A stretch of DNA of 64,000 bases from Mesorhizobium sp. B4-1-4 (GTDB taxonomy: Bacteria; Pseudomonadota; Alphaproteobacteria; Rhizobiales; Rhizobiaceae): positions 5,507,001 through 5,571,000 of the forward strand of contig NZ_CP083950.1 in NCBI RefSeq assembly GCF_006439395.2. Reading direction: 5' to 3'. Position numbers and translations under genes: made by a program. How positions within the stretch are numbered: position 1 is the first letter of the stretch; the number at the start of each line of letters is the position of its first letter. This document shows positions 26,891 to 35,471 of the stretch, one piece after another. The notes beneath the pieces are model-generated. The model did no database searches. It was not told the DNA's origin and saw only the letters and a program-made list of their open reading frames with translations.

Positions 26891-27534
26891 ATGCGCCGTC
26901 CCGCCGCAAGTTCCGTCGCGAGGGCGAGGAGCGACGGCGGCAGGATTTGATCGAAGCGACCCTGAATAGCGTGGCGGAACACGGCTTGGAGGGCGCCACC
27001 TTGCGCACCATCGCATTGCGCGCCGGCGTCACCGCCGGGCTGATCCGGCACTATTTCCCCGGTAAGGAAGAATTGCTGCAGGAAGCCTATGCAGCGCTGA
27101 TGGGCCGCATGACCGAGCAGGCGAAAGCGGCGTTGGTCATGGAAGATGCCTCGCCGCGCAAACGCCTTGCGGCTTTCGTCACAGCCAACCTCAATGCGCC
27201 AATCATCGATGCGCGGGTGTTTTCGCTCTGGGCAACCTTCATCGGCCGCGCCGGCTCGGACCCGAGCCTGGCTCGCGCCCACCGCGAAGGTTACCTTGGC
27301 TTTCGCAACGAGGTGGAAGCCGTCGTGGCCGAGGTGCTCGCCGCCGAACAGCGCGAGCCGGACGCAAGCCAACTGCGCCATCACGCCATTGCGATTAACG
27401 CGATCATCGACGGGCTCTGGGTGGAAGGCTGCCTGGCTGGCGAAATGTTCTCGCCTGGCGAATTGGCGACGATCGGCATCAAATCTATCGAGGCCGAGCT
27501 CGGCCTCGCGCCGGAAAGGGAAGAAAACCAATGA
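26887..27534 (+). CDS. TetR family transcriptional regulator (BetI-like)
   Basis: The 215-residue repressor has an amino-terminal helix-turn-helix domain with TLRTIALRAGVTAGLIRHYF, the recognition-helix region of the TetR family, where the VTAGLIRHYFPGKEELL form recalls BetI. The carboxyl domain (residues 80-205) should bind the effector and form the dimer. The ATG at 26887 overlaps the previous stop in an ATGA, and its own stop overlaps the next start in the same way. It likely controls its own operon through the inverted repeat at 25939-25963, and perhaps the divergent transporter operon (inference). Confidence 0.88.
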   Translation: MNAPSRRKFRREGEERRRQDLIEATLNSVAEHGLEGATLRTIALRAGVTAGLIRHYFPGKEELLQEAYAALMGRMTEQAKAALVMEDASPRKRLAAFVTANLNAPIIDARVFSLWATFIGRAGSDPSLARAHREGYLGFRNEVEAVVAEVLAAEQREPDASQLRHHAIAINAIIDGLWVEGCLAGEMFSPGELATIGIKSIEAELGLAPEREENQ

Positions 27535-29111
27535 CCACACTCGGCGAAGCCCTCATCACGCTGCTTGAAGCCCATGGCGTCGACACGGTCTTCGGCATTC
27601 CAGGCGTCCACACGGTCGAGCTCTACCGTGGGCTGGCGCGCTCGAAAATCCGCCATGTCACGCCGCGCCACGAACAGGGCGCCGGCTTCATGGCCGACGG
27701 CTATGCCCGCGCCAGCGGCAGGCCGGGTGTCGCCTTCGTCATCACCGGCCCGGGCTTGACCAACACCCTTACCGCCATGGGCCAGGCGCGCGCCGATTCG
27801 GTGCCGATGCTGGTCATCTCGGGTGTCAATGCCATGCCGACGCTGGGCAAGGGGCTTGGCTTCCTGCACGAACTGCCAGATCAGCGCGGCATGATGGAGA
27901 AGGTGGCGCTTTTGTCGCAGCGCGTCACCGAGGCCAGCGAATTGCCGGGCGCGTTGGCCCAGGCCTTCGCCATGTTTTCATCGTCGCGACCAGGTCCGGT
28001 GCATATCGAGATTCCGACCGATGTCATGGTCAAGCCGGCGGACGACATCGCGGCACTGCTGAGCAATGCGGCGCCGCCTGCTCCGGACGGCGAGGCAATT
28101 GCCAGCGCGGCCAAACTCATCGCCGCCGCGCGCCGCCCGCTGATCCTGGCCGGCGGCGGCGCCAAGCGGGCCGAGGCGGCGCTGCAACGCCTGGCCGAAA
28201 GACTGGGCGCGCCGGTGGTGGAGACCACGAATGCGCGTGGCCTGCTGCACCGCCATCCGCTCTGCGTGCCGGCAAGTCCCAGCCTGAAGGCGGTTCGTGC
28301 ACTGATGGCCGAGGCTGATCTGGTGATTGCCGCCGGCACGGAGTTCGGCCCGACCGATTATGACGGCTATGGCGATGGCGGCTTTGTGCTGCCTTCCAAT
28401 CTGATCCGCATCGACATCGGCGCCGACCAGCTTGCGCGCCGTCCAGTGACGGTCGCCATCCAGGCCGATTGTGCCGAGGCGATCGAGGCCCTGCTCACCG
28501 CGATCGGCGCCGCTCATACTGCCGCGCCGGACGGCGAGGGGCGCGCAGCCGAGGCACGGAAGGCGGCTTTTGCCGAGCTGAGCCCCGCCTATGTGGCGCA
28601 GGTGCATGCCGTGGAAATGATCCGTGACGCCTTGCCGGGCGCGATCGTCGTCGGCGACTCGACGCAGCCGATCTATGCCGCCAACCTCTACTACGATCAC
28701 GATCGCCCGGGCGGCTGGTTCAACGCCGCCACCGGCTTCGGCGCGCTTGGTTATGGCCCACCGGCCGCGATCGGCGCAGCCCTTGCCATGCCCGATGCAC
28801 CAATTATCTGCCTGACTGGCGACGGCGGGTTCCAGTTCACGCTGCCGGAACTTGGTGCGGCGCTCGACGCCCAGGCGCCGGTCATCTTCGTGGTCTGGAA
28901 CAACAGAGGTTATCGCGAGATCGAGACCTCGATGCTCGATGTCGGCGTGGAACCCGTCGGCGTGTCGCCGGCGCCGCCGGATTTCTGCAAGCTGGCCGAG
29001 GCCTATGGCATCGGTGCCGAACGGCTGGGAAATATCGACGCCTTGCCGCAGGCGCTGAAGCACGCCCGGGCAACGGGACTGCCGCGCGTCATCGAAATCT
29101 CGGTCGACTGA
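27531..29111 (+). CDS. AruI-like thiamine-diphosphate 2-ketoarginine decarboxylase
   Basis: The 526-residue enzyme has the three domains of the acetolactate-synthase-like TPP family. The first has VDTVFGIPGVHTVELYRGLA and RHEQGAGFMADGYARASGRP with the catalytic Glu48. The TPP-binding domain has GDGGFQFTLPELGAAL and the partner asparagines in VVWNNRGYREI. The GIPGVHT-ELYRGL stretch closely recalls AruI of Pseudomonas, which decarboxylates 5-guanidino-2-oxopentanoate (2-ketoarginine) to 4-guanidinobutyraldehyde in the arginine transaminase route. The gene overlaps the TetR gene by 4 bases. Its place beside a guanidine hydrolase and a basic amino acid importer supports an arginine-related substrate. 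The transaminase and aldehyde dehydrogenase of such a route are not in the cluster. Confidence 0.8.
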   Translation: MTTLGEALITLLEAHGVDTVFGIPGVHTVELYRGLARSKIRHVTPRHEQGAGFMADGYARASGRPGVAFVITGPGLTNTLTAMGQARADSVPMLVISGVNAMPTLGKGLGFLHELPDQRGMMEKVALLSQRVTEASELPGALAQAFAMFSSSRPGPVHIEIPTDVMVKPADDIAALLSNAAPPAPDGEAIASAAKLIAAARRPLILAGGGAKRAEAALQRLAERLGAPVVETTNARGLLHRHPLCVPASPSLKAVRALMAEADLVIAAGTEFGPTDYDGYGDGGFVLPSNLIRIDIGADQLARRPVTVAIQADCAEAIEALLTAIGAAHTAAPDGEGRAAEARKAAFAELSPAYVAQVHAVEMIRDALPGAIVVGDSTQPIYAANLYYDHDRPGGWFNAATGFGALGYGPPAAIGAALAMPDAPIICLTGDGGFQFTLPELGAALDAQAPVIFVVWNNRGYREIETSMLDVGVEPVGVSPAPPDFCKLAEAYGIGAERLGNIDALPQALKHARATGLPRVIEISVD

Positions 29112-29146
29112 GTATTGGCTGCGTCAGCGTAGAAACAGAGAGCTGG

Positions 29147-29181
29147 AGCGGGTCAGCGATTCTAACAAACGCTGAACCGCT
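29147..29181. repeat. Hairpin repeat after the AruI-like gene
   Basis: agcgggtcagcg (29147-29158) and cgctgaaccgct (29170-29181) pair at 11 of 12 positions around an 11-base loop. The agcggttcagcg type of arm is, from memory, a common dispersed palindrome in rhizobia. It may also act as a terminator. Confidence 0.6.
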
Positions 29182-29211
29182 CTAAAGGCGTGTCTCAACC
29201 ATCGGCCGGCC

Positions 29212-30138
29212 ATGTCATTTTTCAAGGAACAGGCGTCCTTTCGCGATCCGCTGACATTTCCTCATCTCGCACCATTGCGTTGGGCGGCATCCTCGCCTGA
29301 GCTGCCTTGGCCCGTGAGGAAGACCGCGGCGAAGCTTTGCATGACGCTCGCGCGAAAGAAGAAGCGGCGCGCCCGGCGTGTGGCGGTCGACCATTCGCAT
29401 TGGTCCTCCGCCAGCACGCCGACGGGCGGCCTCGGTCCGATCTGGCAATACTGGGCGCAAGGCGCCGACCATGCCCCGCCCCTGGTCAGGGCATGCCTGC
29501 GCTCGGTCGCGCGCCATAAGGGTTCGCGCGACCTTGTCGTGCTCGACGACAAGACCGTGGAGGCCCATATCGATTTGCCCCGCCATGTCTGGGACAAGCG
29601 GCGGCGCGGGCTGATGAACAGCCAGCATTTCTCCAATTTCATTCGCCTGAGCCTGCTCTCCCGGCACGGAGGAACATGGCTCGATGCCACCATCCTGCTC
29701 CGGCAGCCGGTGCCGCTCGAAATCGAGCGCGAGGATTTCTACATTCTGCGCGAGACCAATCGCTATCCGCGGCTTGTGGAAACCTGGTTCATTCATGCCC
29801 GCAAGGGGCACCCGCTGGTCGAGACGGTGCTGCACGGCCTCGCCGACTACTGGCGGAAGTACGACGCCCTGCACGACTACTTCATGTTCCCGTACCACTT
29901 CGAGGCCTCGCTCCTGCTGCACCGCCCGTTGCGGCGCGACTTCCTGCGCATGCCGCAAATCGGCGCGGACCGGCCGCACGAATTGCAATGGCGGCTCTTC
30001 GAGCCGTTCGAGGAGGCCAGCCATCGCAGGCTTTTCGATGGTTTCTGGCTGCACAAGCTCACGCATCACGAGCAGCGCCCAGCCATCGGTGAGCATCTGC
30101 TGTGGGACGCGATCGTTTCGGGCTGGCCGGCGTCCTGA
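29212..30138 (+). CDS. Capsular polysaccharide synthesis family glycosyltransferase
   Basis: The 308-residue protein resembles the capsule-synthesis transferase family PF05704, distant kin of GT32. It shows PIWQYWAQGADHAPPLVRAC near residue 80, typical of the nucleotide-sugar half, and NFIRLSLLSRHGGTWLDATI, which holds the variant of the metal-binding DxD region. Later FWLHKLTHHE closes the family pattern. There is no signal peptide, so it should act on the cytoplasmic side. It stands apart from the polysaccharide region at 48-64 kb, and its sugar is unknown. No partner gene is adjacent; the next gene, an SDR, begins 130 bases on. Confidence 0.75.
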   Translation: MSFFKEQASFRDPLTFPHLAPLRWAASSPELPWPVRKTAAKLCMTLARKKKRRARRVAVDHSHWSSASTPTGGLGPIWQYWAQGADHAPPLVRACLRSVARHKGSRDLVVLDDKTVEAHIDLPRHVWDKRRRGLMNSQHFSNFIRLSLLSRHGGTWLDATILLRQPVPLEIEREDFYILRETNRYPRLVETWFIHARKGHPLVETVLHGLADYWRKYDALHDYFMFPYHFEASLLLHRPLRRDFLRMPQIGADRPHELQWRLFEPFEEASHRRLFDGFWLHKLTHHEQRPAIGEHLLWDAIVSGWPAS

Positions 30139-30267
30139 CGCATGCAAAGACGCGACGGCTGCCATGTCGAGATATCAATTGAGTGATCGCCCGAAAGGCG
30201 CGACGCTTCGCGTCGGCGCGGCAAAACAAGCGACATAATTACAAGAAAATGACAGGAGCGGTCCAGG

Positions 30268-30975
30268 ATGACGGAAACACTTGAAGGCAGGCATATCGTT
30301 GTAACCGGTGGAACCGGCGCGCTTGGTGGCGCGGTGGTTGGCAGGCTGCTGGAGCAGGGCGCGATCTGCCACGTGCCGAACGCGCATGCCGCGGCGCCTT
30401 CGCACTTCCCCTTCACCACGCATCATAACGTCAAGCTGGCGCACAATGTCGACCTCTCGGATTCCGCCAAGGTCGAGGCGTTCTACAGCCAGGTGCCGGC
30501 CCTGTGGGCATCTGTCCATCTGGCGGGCGGCTTCGCGATGGCGCCGGTGGAAAAGATCGAATCCGCCTCCTTCGCCGAGATGATGGACACCAATGCTCGC
30601 ACCACCTTCCTGTGCAGCCGGGCGGCGGTGCGTTCGATGCTGGCGTCAGGCATGGCCGGCCGCATTGTCAATGTCGCCGCGCGGGCGGCATTGGAGCCTC
30701 GCCGGGGCGCGGGCATGGTCGCCTACACCGCCAGCAAGGCGGCGGTTGCCGCGATGACCGTGGCGATGGCCGAGGAATTGAAGCACAAGGGCATACTGGT
30801 CAATGCCGTGGCGCCCTCGACGCTCGACACACCGGCAAACCGTGCCGACATGCCGGATGCCGATTTCACCAAATGGGTCAGCCTCGAAGCGGCCGCTGAA
30901 GCTATCGCCTACCTCGCCTCTCCGGCCAACCAGGCGATGAGCGGAACGTTGGTGCCGCTCTACGGCCGGGCGTAG
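30268..30975 (+). CDS. Short-chain dehydrogenase/reductase
   Basis: The 235-residue enzyme is a classical SDR, but short. The cofactor motif TGGTGALGGAVVGRLL lies at residues 11-26, and the catalytic Tyr-x3-Lys is present as YTASKAAVAAMT with the serine position replaced by the AARAALEPRRGAGM region upstream, so the triad is not fully typical. The end has YLASPANQAMSGTLVPLYG. It is cytoplasmic and NAD(P)-dependent; the substrate is unknown. It ends 35 bases before a strong terminator shared with rpsA. Confidence 0.8.
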   Translation: MTETLEGRHIVVTGGTGALGGAVVGRLLEQGAICHVPNAHAAAPSHFPFTTHHNVKLAHNVDLSDSAKVEAFYSQVPALWASVHLAGGFAMAPVEKIESASFAEMMDTNARTTFLCSRAAVRSMLASGMAGRIVNVAARAALEPRRGAGMVAYTASKAAVAAMTVAMAEELKHKGILVNAVAPSTLDTPANRADMPDADFTKWVSLEAAAEAIAYLASPANQAMSGTLVPLYGRA

Positions 30976-31008
30976 CTCCGCGTCGGCCGAACCGGTTTTT
31001 GCCAAAGA

Positions 31009-31041
31009 AAAACCCCGCCGGATCGCTCCGGCGGGGTTTTG
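31009..31041. terminator. Strong bidirectional terminator between the SDR gene and rpsA
   Basis: aaccccgccgga-tcgc-tccggcggggtt (31011-31038) is a perfect 12-base-pair stem flanked by A and T runs, placed between two convergent genes. Confidence 0.9.
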
Positions 31042-31081
31042 TCATTCTGGACTAAGCGAAGGACTTCGCTTCGCGAAGGCC

Positions 31082-32779
31082 TTAGTTGCCCTGCTTCTTC
31101 AGCGCGGCACCCAGGATATCACCCAGCGAAGCGCCGGAGTCGGTCGAGCCGTACTGGGCGACCGCTTCCTTCTCCTCGGCGATTTCCAGCGCCTTGATCG
31201 AGACCTGCAGCTTGCGGGTCTTCTTGTCGAAGGCGATGACGCGGGCATCGACCTTCTGGCCGACGGTGAAGCGCTCGGGGCGCTGCTCGTCGCGGTCGCG
31301 GCTGAGATCCGAGCGCTTGATGAAGGTCTCGATGCCGCTGTCGACCAGCCGCACTTCCAGGCCGCCATCCTTGACGCCGATGACTTCGCAGGTGACGACG
31401 GCGTTCTTGCGCAGTTCGCCCGAAGTCGCCGCTTCGCCGACCGTGTCGCGGGCCAGCTGCTTGATGCCGAGCGAGATGCGCTCCTTGTCGATATCGACGT
31501 CGAGCACCTGCGCCTTGACCATGTCGCCGCGATTGTACTCTTCGATGACCTGCTCGCCCGGACGGGTCCAGTCGAGATCGGAGAGATGCACCATGCCGTC
31601 CACGTCACCTTCCAGGCCGATGAACAGCCCGAACTCGGTCTTGTTCTTGACCTCGCCCTCGACCTGGCTGCCAACCGGATGGTTGCGTGCGAAGGCTTCC
31701 CACGGGTTCTCGAGCGTCTGCTTGAGGCCGAGCGAGATGCGGCGCTTGGCCGGATCGACCTCGAGCACCACCACGTCGACTTCCTGGGTCGTCGACAGGA
31801 TCTTGCCGGGATGCACGTTCTTCTTGGTCCACGACATTTCCGAAACGTGGATAAGGCCCTCGATGCCCGGCTCCAGCTCGACGAACGCGCCGTAGTCGGT
31901 GATGTTGGTGACGGTGCCCTTGATCTTCTTGCCGATCGGGAACTTGGTGCCGATCTCGGACCACGGATCGCTCTCGAGCTGCTTCATGCCGAGCGAGATG
32001 CGGTGGGTTTCCTGGTTGATGCGGATGATCTGCACCTTGACCGTCTGACCGATGTTGAGGATTTCGGTCGGATGGTTGACGCGGCGCCATGCCATGTCGG
32101 TGACATGCAACAGGCCGTCGATGCCGCCGAGGTCGACGAACGCACCGTAATCGGTGATGTTCTTGACGACGCCTTCGACAACCTGGCCTTCTTCGAGGTT
32201 CTGCACGATTTCCGAACGCTGTTCGGCGCGGCTTTCCTCGAGCACGGTACGGCGCGACACCACGATGTTGCCGCGACGGCGATCCATCTTCAGGATCTCG
32301 AAGGGCTGCGGGTTGTGCATCAGCGGGGAGACGTCGCGGATCGGGCGGATATCGACCTGGCTGCGCGGCAGGAAGGCCACGGCGCCGTCGAGGTCGACGG
32401 TGAAGCCGCCCTTGACCTGGTTGAAGATGACGCCTTCGACGCGCTCGCCCTTGGTGAACTTCTCTTCGAGACGGACCCAGCTCTCTTCGCGGCGGGCCTT
32501 CTCACGCGACAGCATCGCTTCGCCAAGCGCGTTCTCGATGCGCTCGACATAGACTTCGACAGTGTCACCGACCTTGAGGGTGGTGTCCTTGCCCTTGACG
32601 CCGAATTCCTTCAGCGGCACGCGGCCTTCGACCTTGAGGCCAACGTCGATGATGGCCATGTCCTTTTCGATCGCGGTGATCGTGCCCTTGACGACCTGAC
32701 CTTCGCCGGAGTGGCCGGTGGTGAATGATTCTTCGAGCAGGCTCGCGAAATCGTCGCGAGTGGGGTTTGCAGCTGACAT
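31082..32779 (-). CDS. rpsA: 30S ribosomal protein S1
   Basis: The 565-residue protein consists of six S1 (OB-fold) repeats. Examples are VVEGVVKNITDYGAFVDLGGIDGLLHVTDM and IKGTVTNITDYGAFVELEPGIEGLIHVSEM, seen here in their cores GAFVDLGGIDGLLHVTDMAW and GAFVELEPGIEGLIHVSEM. S1 binds mRNA at the small ribosomal subunit and is needed to start translation on many messages. The carboxyl tail is short (LGDILGAALKKQGN), as in alphaproteobacteria. The gene follows cmk on the same strand, the usual order, with 205 bases between that hold two hairpins. Confidence 0.96.
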   Translation of the reverse strand: MSAANPTRDDFASLLEESFTTGHSGEGQVVKGTITAIEKDMAIIDVGLKVEGRVPLKEFGVKGKDTTLKVGDTVEVYVERIENALGEAMLSREKARREESWVRLEEKFTKGERVEGVIFNQVKGGFTVDLDGAVAFLPRSQVDIRPIRDVSPLMHNPQPFEILKMDRRRGNIVVSRRTVLEESRAEQRSEIVQNLEEGQVVEGVVKNITDYGAFVDLGGIDGLLHVTDMAWRRVNHPTEILNIGQTVKVQIIRINQETHRISLGMKQLESDPWSEIGTKFPIGKKIKGTVTNITDYGAFVELEPGIEGLIHVSEMSWTKKNVHPGKILSTTQEVDVVVLEVDPAKRRISLGLKQTLENPWEAFARNHPVGSQVEGEVKNKTEFGLFIGLEGDVDGMVHLSDLDWTRPGEQVIEEYNRGDMVKAQVLDVDIDKERISLGIKQLARDTVGEAATSGELRKNAVVTCEVIGVKDGGLEVRLVDSGIETFIKRSDLSRDRDEQRPERFTVGQKVDARVIAFDKKTRKLQVSIKALEIAEEKEAVAQYGSTDSGASLGDILGAALKKQGN

Positions 32780-32856
32780 TGTTTCTCCTGGAGTGTCCCG
32801 TATCTCGAGCGGGACGGGCGCCGTGGGTTAGCGTTGCGTTGGCCTGCCGGCGTTCC

Positions 32857-32889
32857 GGGCTCAAAAGCCCTGGGCCGCTTTCAAGCGGC
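32857..32889 (-). promoter_or_regulatory. Two hairpins in the rpsA leader
   Basis: gggct-caaa-agccc (32857-32870) and gccgctt-tc-aagcggc (32874-32889) sit side by side about 80 bases before the rpsA ATG. In enterobacteria S1 represses its own translation through a folded leader, so a similar role is possible here (inference). Confidence 0.4.
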
Positions 32890-32984
32890 AATTCCGGCGC
32901 ATGAAGAATGCTGGCAGGCTGGTTCGTGCCCGATATGGGTATTTTCTCTGCTTCCGGCAACGGACGCAGGGGAGAAAACCCGGA

Positions 32985-33641
32985 TCAGGCCTTGTCTCTC
33001 TTGGCCAGCACGTCGTCTATAACAGCCATGGCCGCGAGAAACGCGGCTTCTATAGCCATTTCGCTGGTATCAAGCAAGTGCGCGTCGGCTGCCGGCTTCA
33101 ATGGCGAGTCGGCGCGGCCCATGTCGCGCTCGTCACGGCGTTGGATGTCGGCGAGGATCTCGGCGAAATTGGCGGTGCCGCCGATGCTTTCGATCTCGGC
33201 CAGCCGGCGCTGTGCCCGCACCTCGGCACTCGCCGTCACATAGAGTTTGATGTCGGCGTCGGGGCACACCACGGTGCCGATGTCGCGGCCGTCAAGCACC
33301 GCGCCCGGCGGCGTCCTGGCGAAATCGCGCTGCTTTTCGACCAGAATGCGCCGCACGGTCGGGAAAACCGCGACCTTCGAGGCCGCCTCGCCGACCGCAT
33401 TCGCCGACAGCACCGCGCGGTCGAGCTTTGCCAGGTCGACCTGGCGCGCCGCGGTTTCCGCCGCCGAGACATTGTCGAGCGGCAGCCCGACCCGCAGCAG
33501 CGCATGGGCGACCGCGCGATAGGTGAGGCCGGTGTCGAGCAGGTTCAGCCGGTAGTGGTCGGCCAGCCGCCGGGCGAGGGTGCCCTTGCCGGCGCCGGCT
33601 GGGCCGTCGATGGCGATGGTGAAGATTTGTGTCATTGGCAT
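32985..33641 (-). CDS. cmk: Cytidylate kinase
   Basis: The 218-residue enzyme phosphorylates CMP and dCMP with ATP, feeding the CTP and dCTP pools. The P-loop GPAGAGKGT lies near the start. Further marks are NLLDTGLTYRAVAHALL, where the YRA pattern binds the nucleotide, LDGRDIGTVVCPDADIKLYV and RRDERDMGRADSPLKPA. I chose the ATG at 33641, which has aagg about 7 bases upstream; a second ATG at 33635 is also possible. It lies between aroA and rpsA, the usual rhizobial order. Confidence 0.95.
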   Translation of the reverse strand: MPMTQIFTIAIDGPAGAGKGTLARRLADHYRLNLLDTGLTYRAVAHALLRVGLPLDNVSAAETAARQVDLAKLDRAVLSANAVGEAASKVAVFPTVRRILVEKQRDFARTPPGAVLDGRDIGTVVCPDADIKLYVTASAEVRAQRRLAEIESIGGTANFAEILADIQRRDERDMGRADSPLKPAADAHLLDTSEMAIEAAFLAAMAVIDDVLAKRDKA

Positions 33642-33676
33642 GCAGACGCCTTACGCATGGAAACAGGTCCCCGCGA

Positions 33677-33861
33677 CTTCGTCATCCTAGGGCGTAGCGA
33701 ACGCGAAGCGGAGCGAAGACCCTGGGATCCATGCCGTGACTTCAGCCCAAGAACGCTGCGGATCAGAACTTTGCACCGTTGCGGCGCCCTGAGGTCATGG
33801 CATGGATCCTGGGGTCTGCGCCGCGTCGCTGCGCTCCTTGCTTCGCCCCAGGATGACGAAG
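33677..33861. repeat. 185-base nested inverted repeat between aroA and cmk
   Basis: Outer arms 33677-33693 (cttcgtcatcctagggc) and 33845-33861 match as inverted complements at 16 of 17 positions. Inner arms 33718-33740 (core gaccctgggatccatgcc) and 33794-33816 match at 20 of 23. The centre is unrelated. This is the shape of a dispersed rhizobial intergenic element that folds as one long cruciform or RNA stem. It separates two genes that would otherwise be close together. Confidence 0.8.
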
Positions 33862-33906
33862 CACGGGATGTCGCCGGCCAATCTCCAAGGTTTGCGATTG
33901 CCACTG

Positions 33907-35265
33907 TCACCCGATCTCCGCGCCTAGCCCCTTCATCAGCCCCATGAACTCCGGAAAGCTCGTTGCAATCATATTGGCATCGTCGATGGTGACAGGCTTG
34001 TCCGTCGCCAGTCCCATCACCAGAAAGCTCATGGCGATGCGGTGATCGAGATGGGTCTGCACGGTCGTATCCCTGCCGTTGGGATGGCCACCCAACCCCC
34101 TGCCGCCCGGTCTGCCGCGCACGGCGAGCGAAGCTTCGCCCTCGGTGCATTCGACGCCGTTGAGTTTCAGACCGTTGGCGACGGCCGACAGCCGGTCGGA
34201 TTCCTTTACCCTTAATTCTTCCAGCCCCTGCATCAGCGTCTCGCCCTCGGCGAAGCTCGCGGCAACCGCAAGCACCGGATACTCGTCGATCATCGACGGC
34301 GCCCGCTCGGGCGGCACGGTAATGCCCTTCAACTCCGAGTAACGCACGCGCAGATCCGCGACATCCTCGCCGCCGGCATTGCGCGGGTTCAAAATGTCGA
34401 TTTTGCCCCCCATCTCCTGCAGCGTCAGAAGCAGCCCGGTGCGGGTCGGGTTCATCAGCACGTTTTCGATCACGATATCGGAACCCGGTACGATGAGCGC
34501 CGCCACCAGCGGAAAGCCGGCCGAGGACGGGTCGCCCGGCACGGCGATCGTCTGGCCGGTCAGCTTGCCCTGGCCTTCGATGAAGATGTGGCGCACGCCG
34601 CGTTCGTCGGTCTCGACCGACAGGTTGGCGCCAAATCCCTTCAGCATCTTTTCAGTATGGTCGCGCGTCATCACCGGTTCGATGACGGTGGTGATACCCG
34701 GCGTGTTGAGGCCGGCGAGCAGCACCGCCGACTTCACCTGCGCCGAGGCCATCGGCACGCGGTAGGTGATGGGGGCTGCATGTTTCGGCCCGTGCAGCGT
34801 GATCGGCATGCGGTCGCCCGGTGTCGCCTTCAGCACCTGCACGCCCATCTGGCGCAACGGCTCGAGCACGCGGCCCATCGGCCGGCCCGACAGCGAGGCG
34901 TCGCCGATGAAGGTCGTTTCCATGTCGTAAGTGCCGACGAGGCCCATGGTCAGTCGCGAGCCGGTGCCGGCATTGCCGAAATCGAGCGGCCCTTCCGGCT
35001 GCAGCAGCGCGCCGTTGCCAGTGCCCCGGATCACCCATTCGGTGCCGCGCTTTTCTATATGCGCGCCCATCGCCCTCATGGCCGCGCCGGTGCGCATCAC
35101 GTCCTCGCCTTCCAGCAGGCCGGTGATGCGGGTTTCGCCGGAGGCGAGGCCTCCGAACATGAAGGAGCGATGCGAGATCGACTTGTCGCCCGGCACGCGT
35201 GCGGTGCCGGAAAGGGCGGATGATTTGCGGGCGGTGGCCGGCTTGGCAGCGACGGCGTGAGACAT
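33907..35265 (-). CDS. aroA: 3-phosphoshikimate 1-carboxyvinyltransferase (EPSP synthase), CP4-like class
   Basis: The 452-residue enzyme joins shikimate 3-phosphate to phosphoenolpyruvate in the pathway to aromatic amino acids. Motifs include VPGDKSISHRSFMFGGLASG, RPMGRVLEPLRQMGVQV, ITYRVPMASAQVKSAVLLAG and GLEELRVKESDRLSAVANGL. These resemble the Agrobacterium CP4 enzyme (class II) far more than the E. coli type. At the position where CP4 has Ala100, the residue that blocks glyphosate, this protein has Gly100 (FGNAGTGSRLTMGLV). It should therefore be more sensitive than CP4 at that site (inference). It heads the aroA-cmk-rpsA gene order and is divergent from the acidic TIGR02300 protein gene. 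Confidence 0.96.
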   Translation of the reverse strand: MSHAVAAKPATARKSSALSGTARVPGDKSISHRSFMFGGLASGETRITGLLEGEDVMRTGAAMRAMGAHIEKRGTEWVIRGTGNGALLQPEGPLDFGNAGTGSRLTMGLVGTYDMETTFIGDASLSGRPMGRVLEPLRQMGVQVLKATPGDRMPITLHGPKHAAPITYRVPMASAQVKSAVLLAGLNTPGITTVIEPVMTRDHTEKMLKGFGANLSVETDERGVRHIFIEGQGKLTGQTIAVPGDPSSAGFPLVAALIVPGSDIVIENVLMNPTRTGLLLTLQEMGGKIDILNPRNAGGEDVADLRVRYSELKGITVPPERAPSMIDEYPVLAVAASFAEGETLMQGLEELRVKESDRLSAVANGLKLNGVECTEGEASLAVRGRPGGRGLGGHPNGRDTTVQTHLDHRIAMSFLVMGLATDKPVTIDDANMIATSFPEFMGLMKGLGAEIG

Positions 35266-35471
35266 GGAATTTCCCTGGACGGAATGCCGGCGTGCCGGCG
35301 CTTTTCATTTGTTGCGGCGGTCTCGTATCACGGCGGGGCGGAATGGTCATCCCCATGGGCGTCACTTGGCTCGAGGCCTTTCAATGCATGGTTTTGTGAC
35401 GCCGGCTTTTGGCTTTGACAGCGCCGCAAACTGTGGTTAAGGGGACCACTCTTTTATTCACGAGGCTTGCC

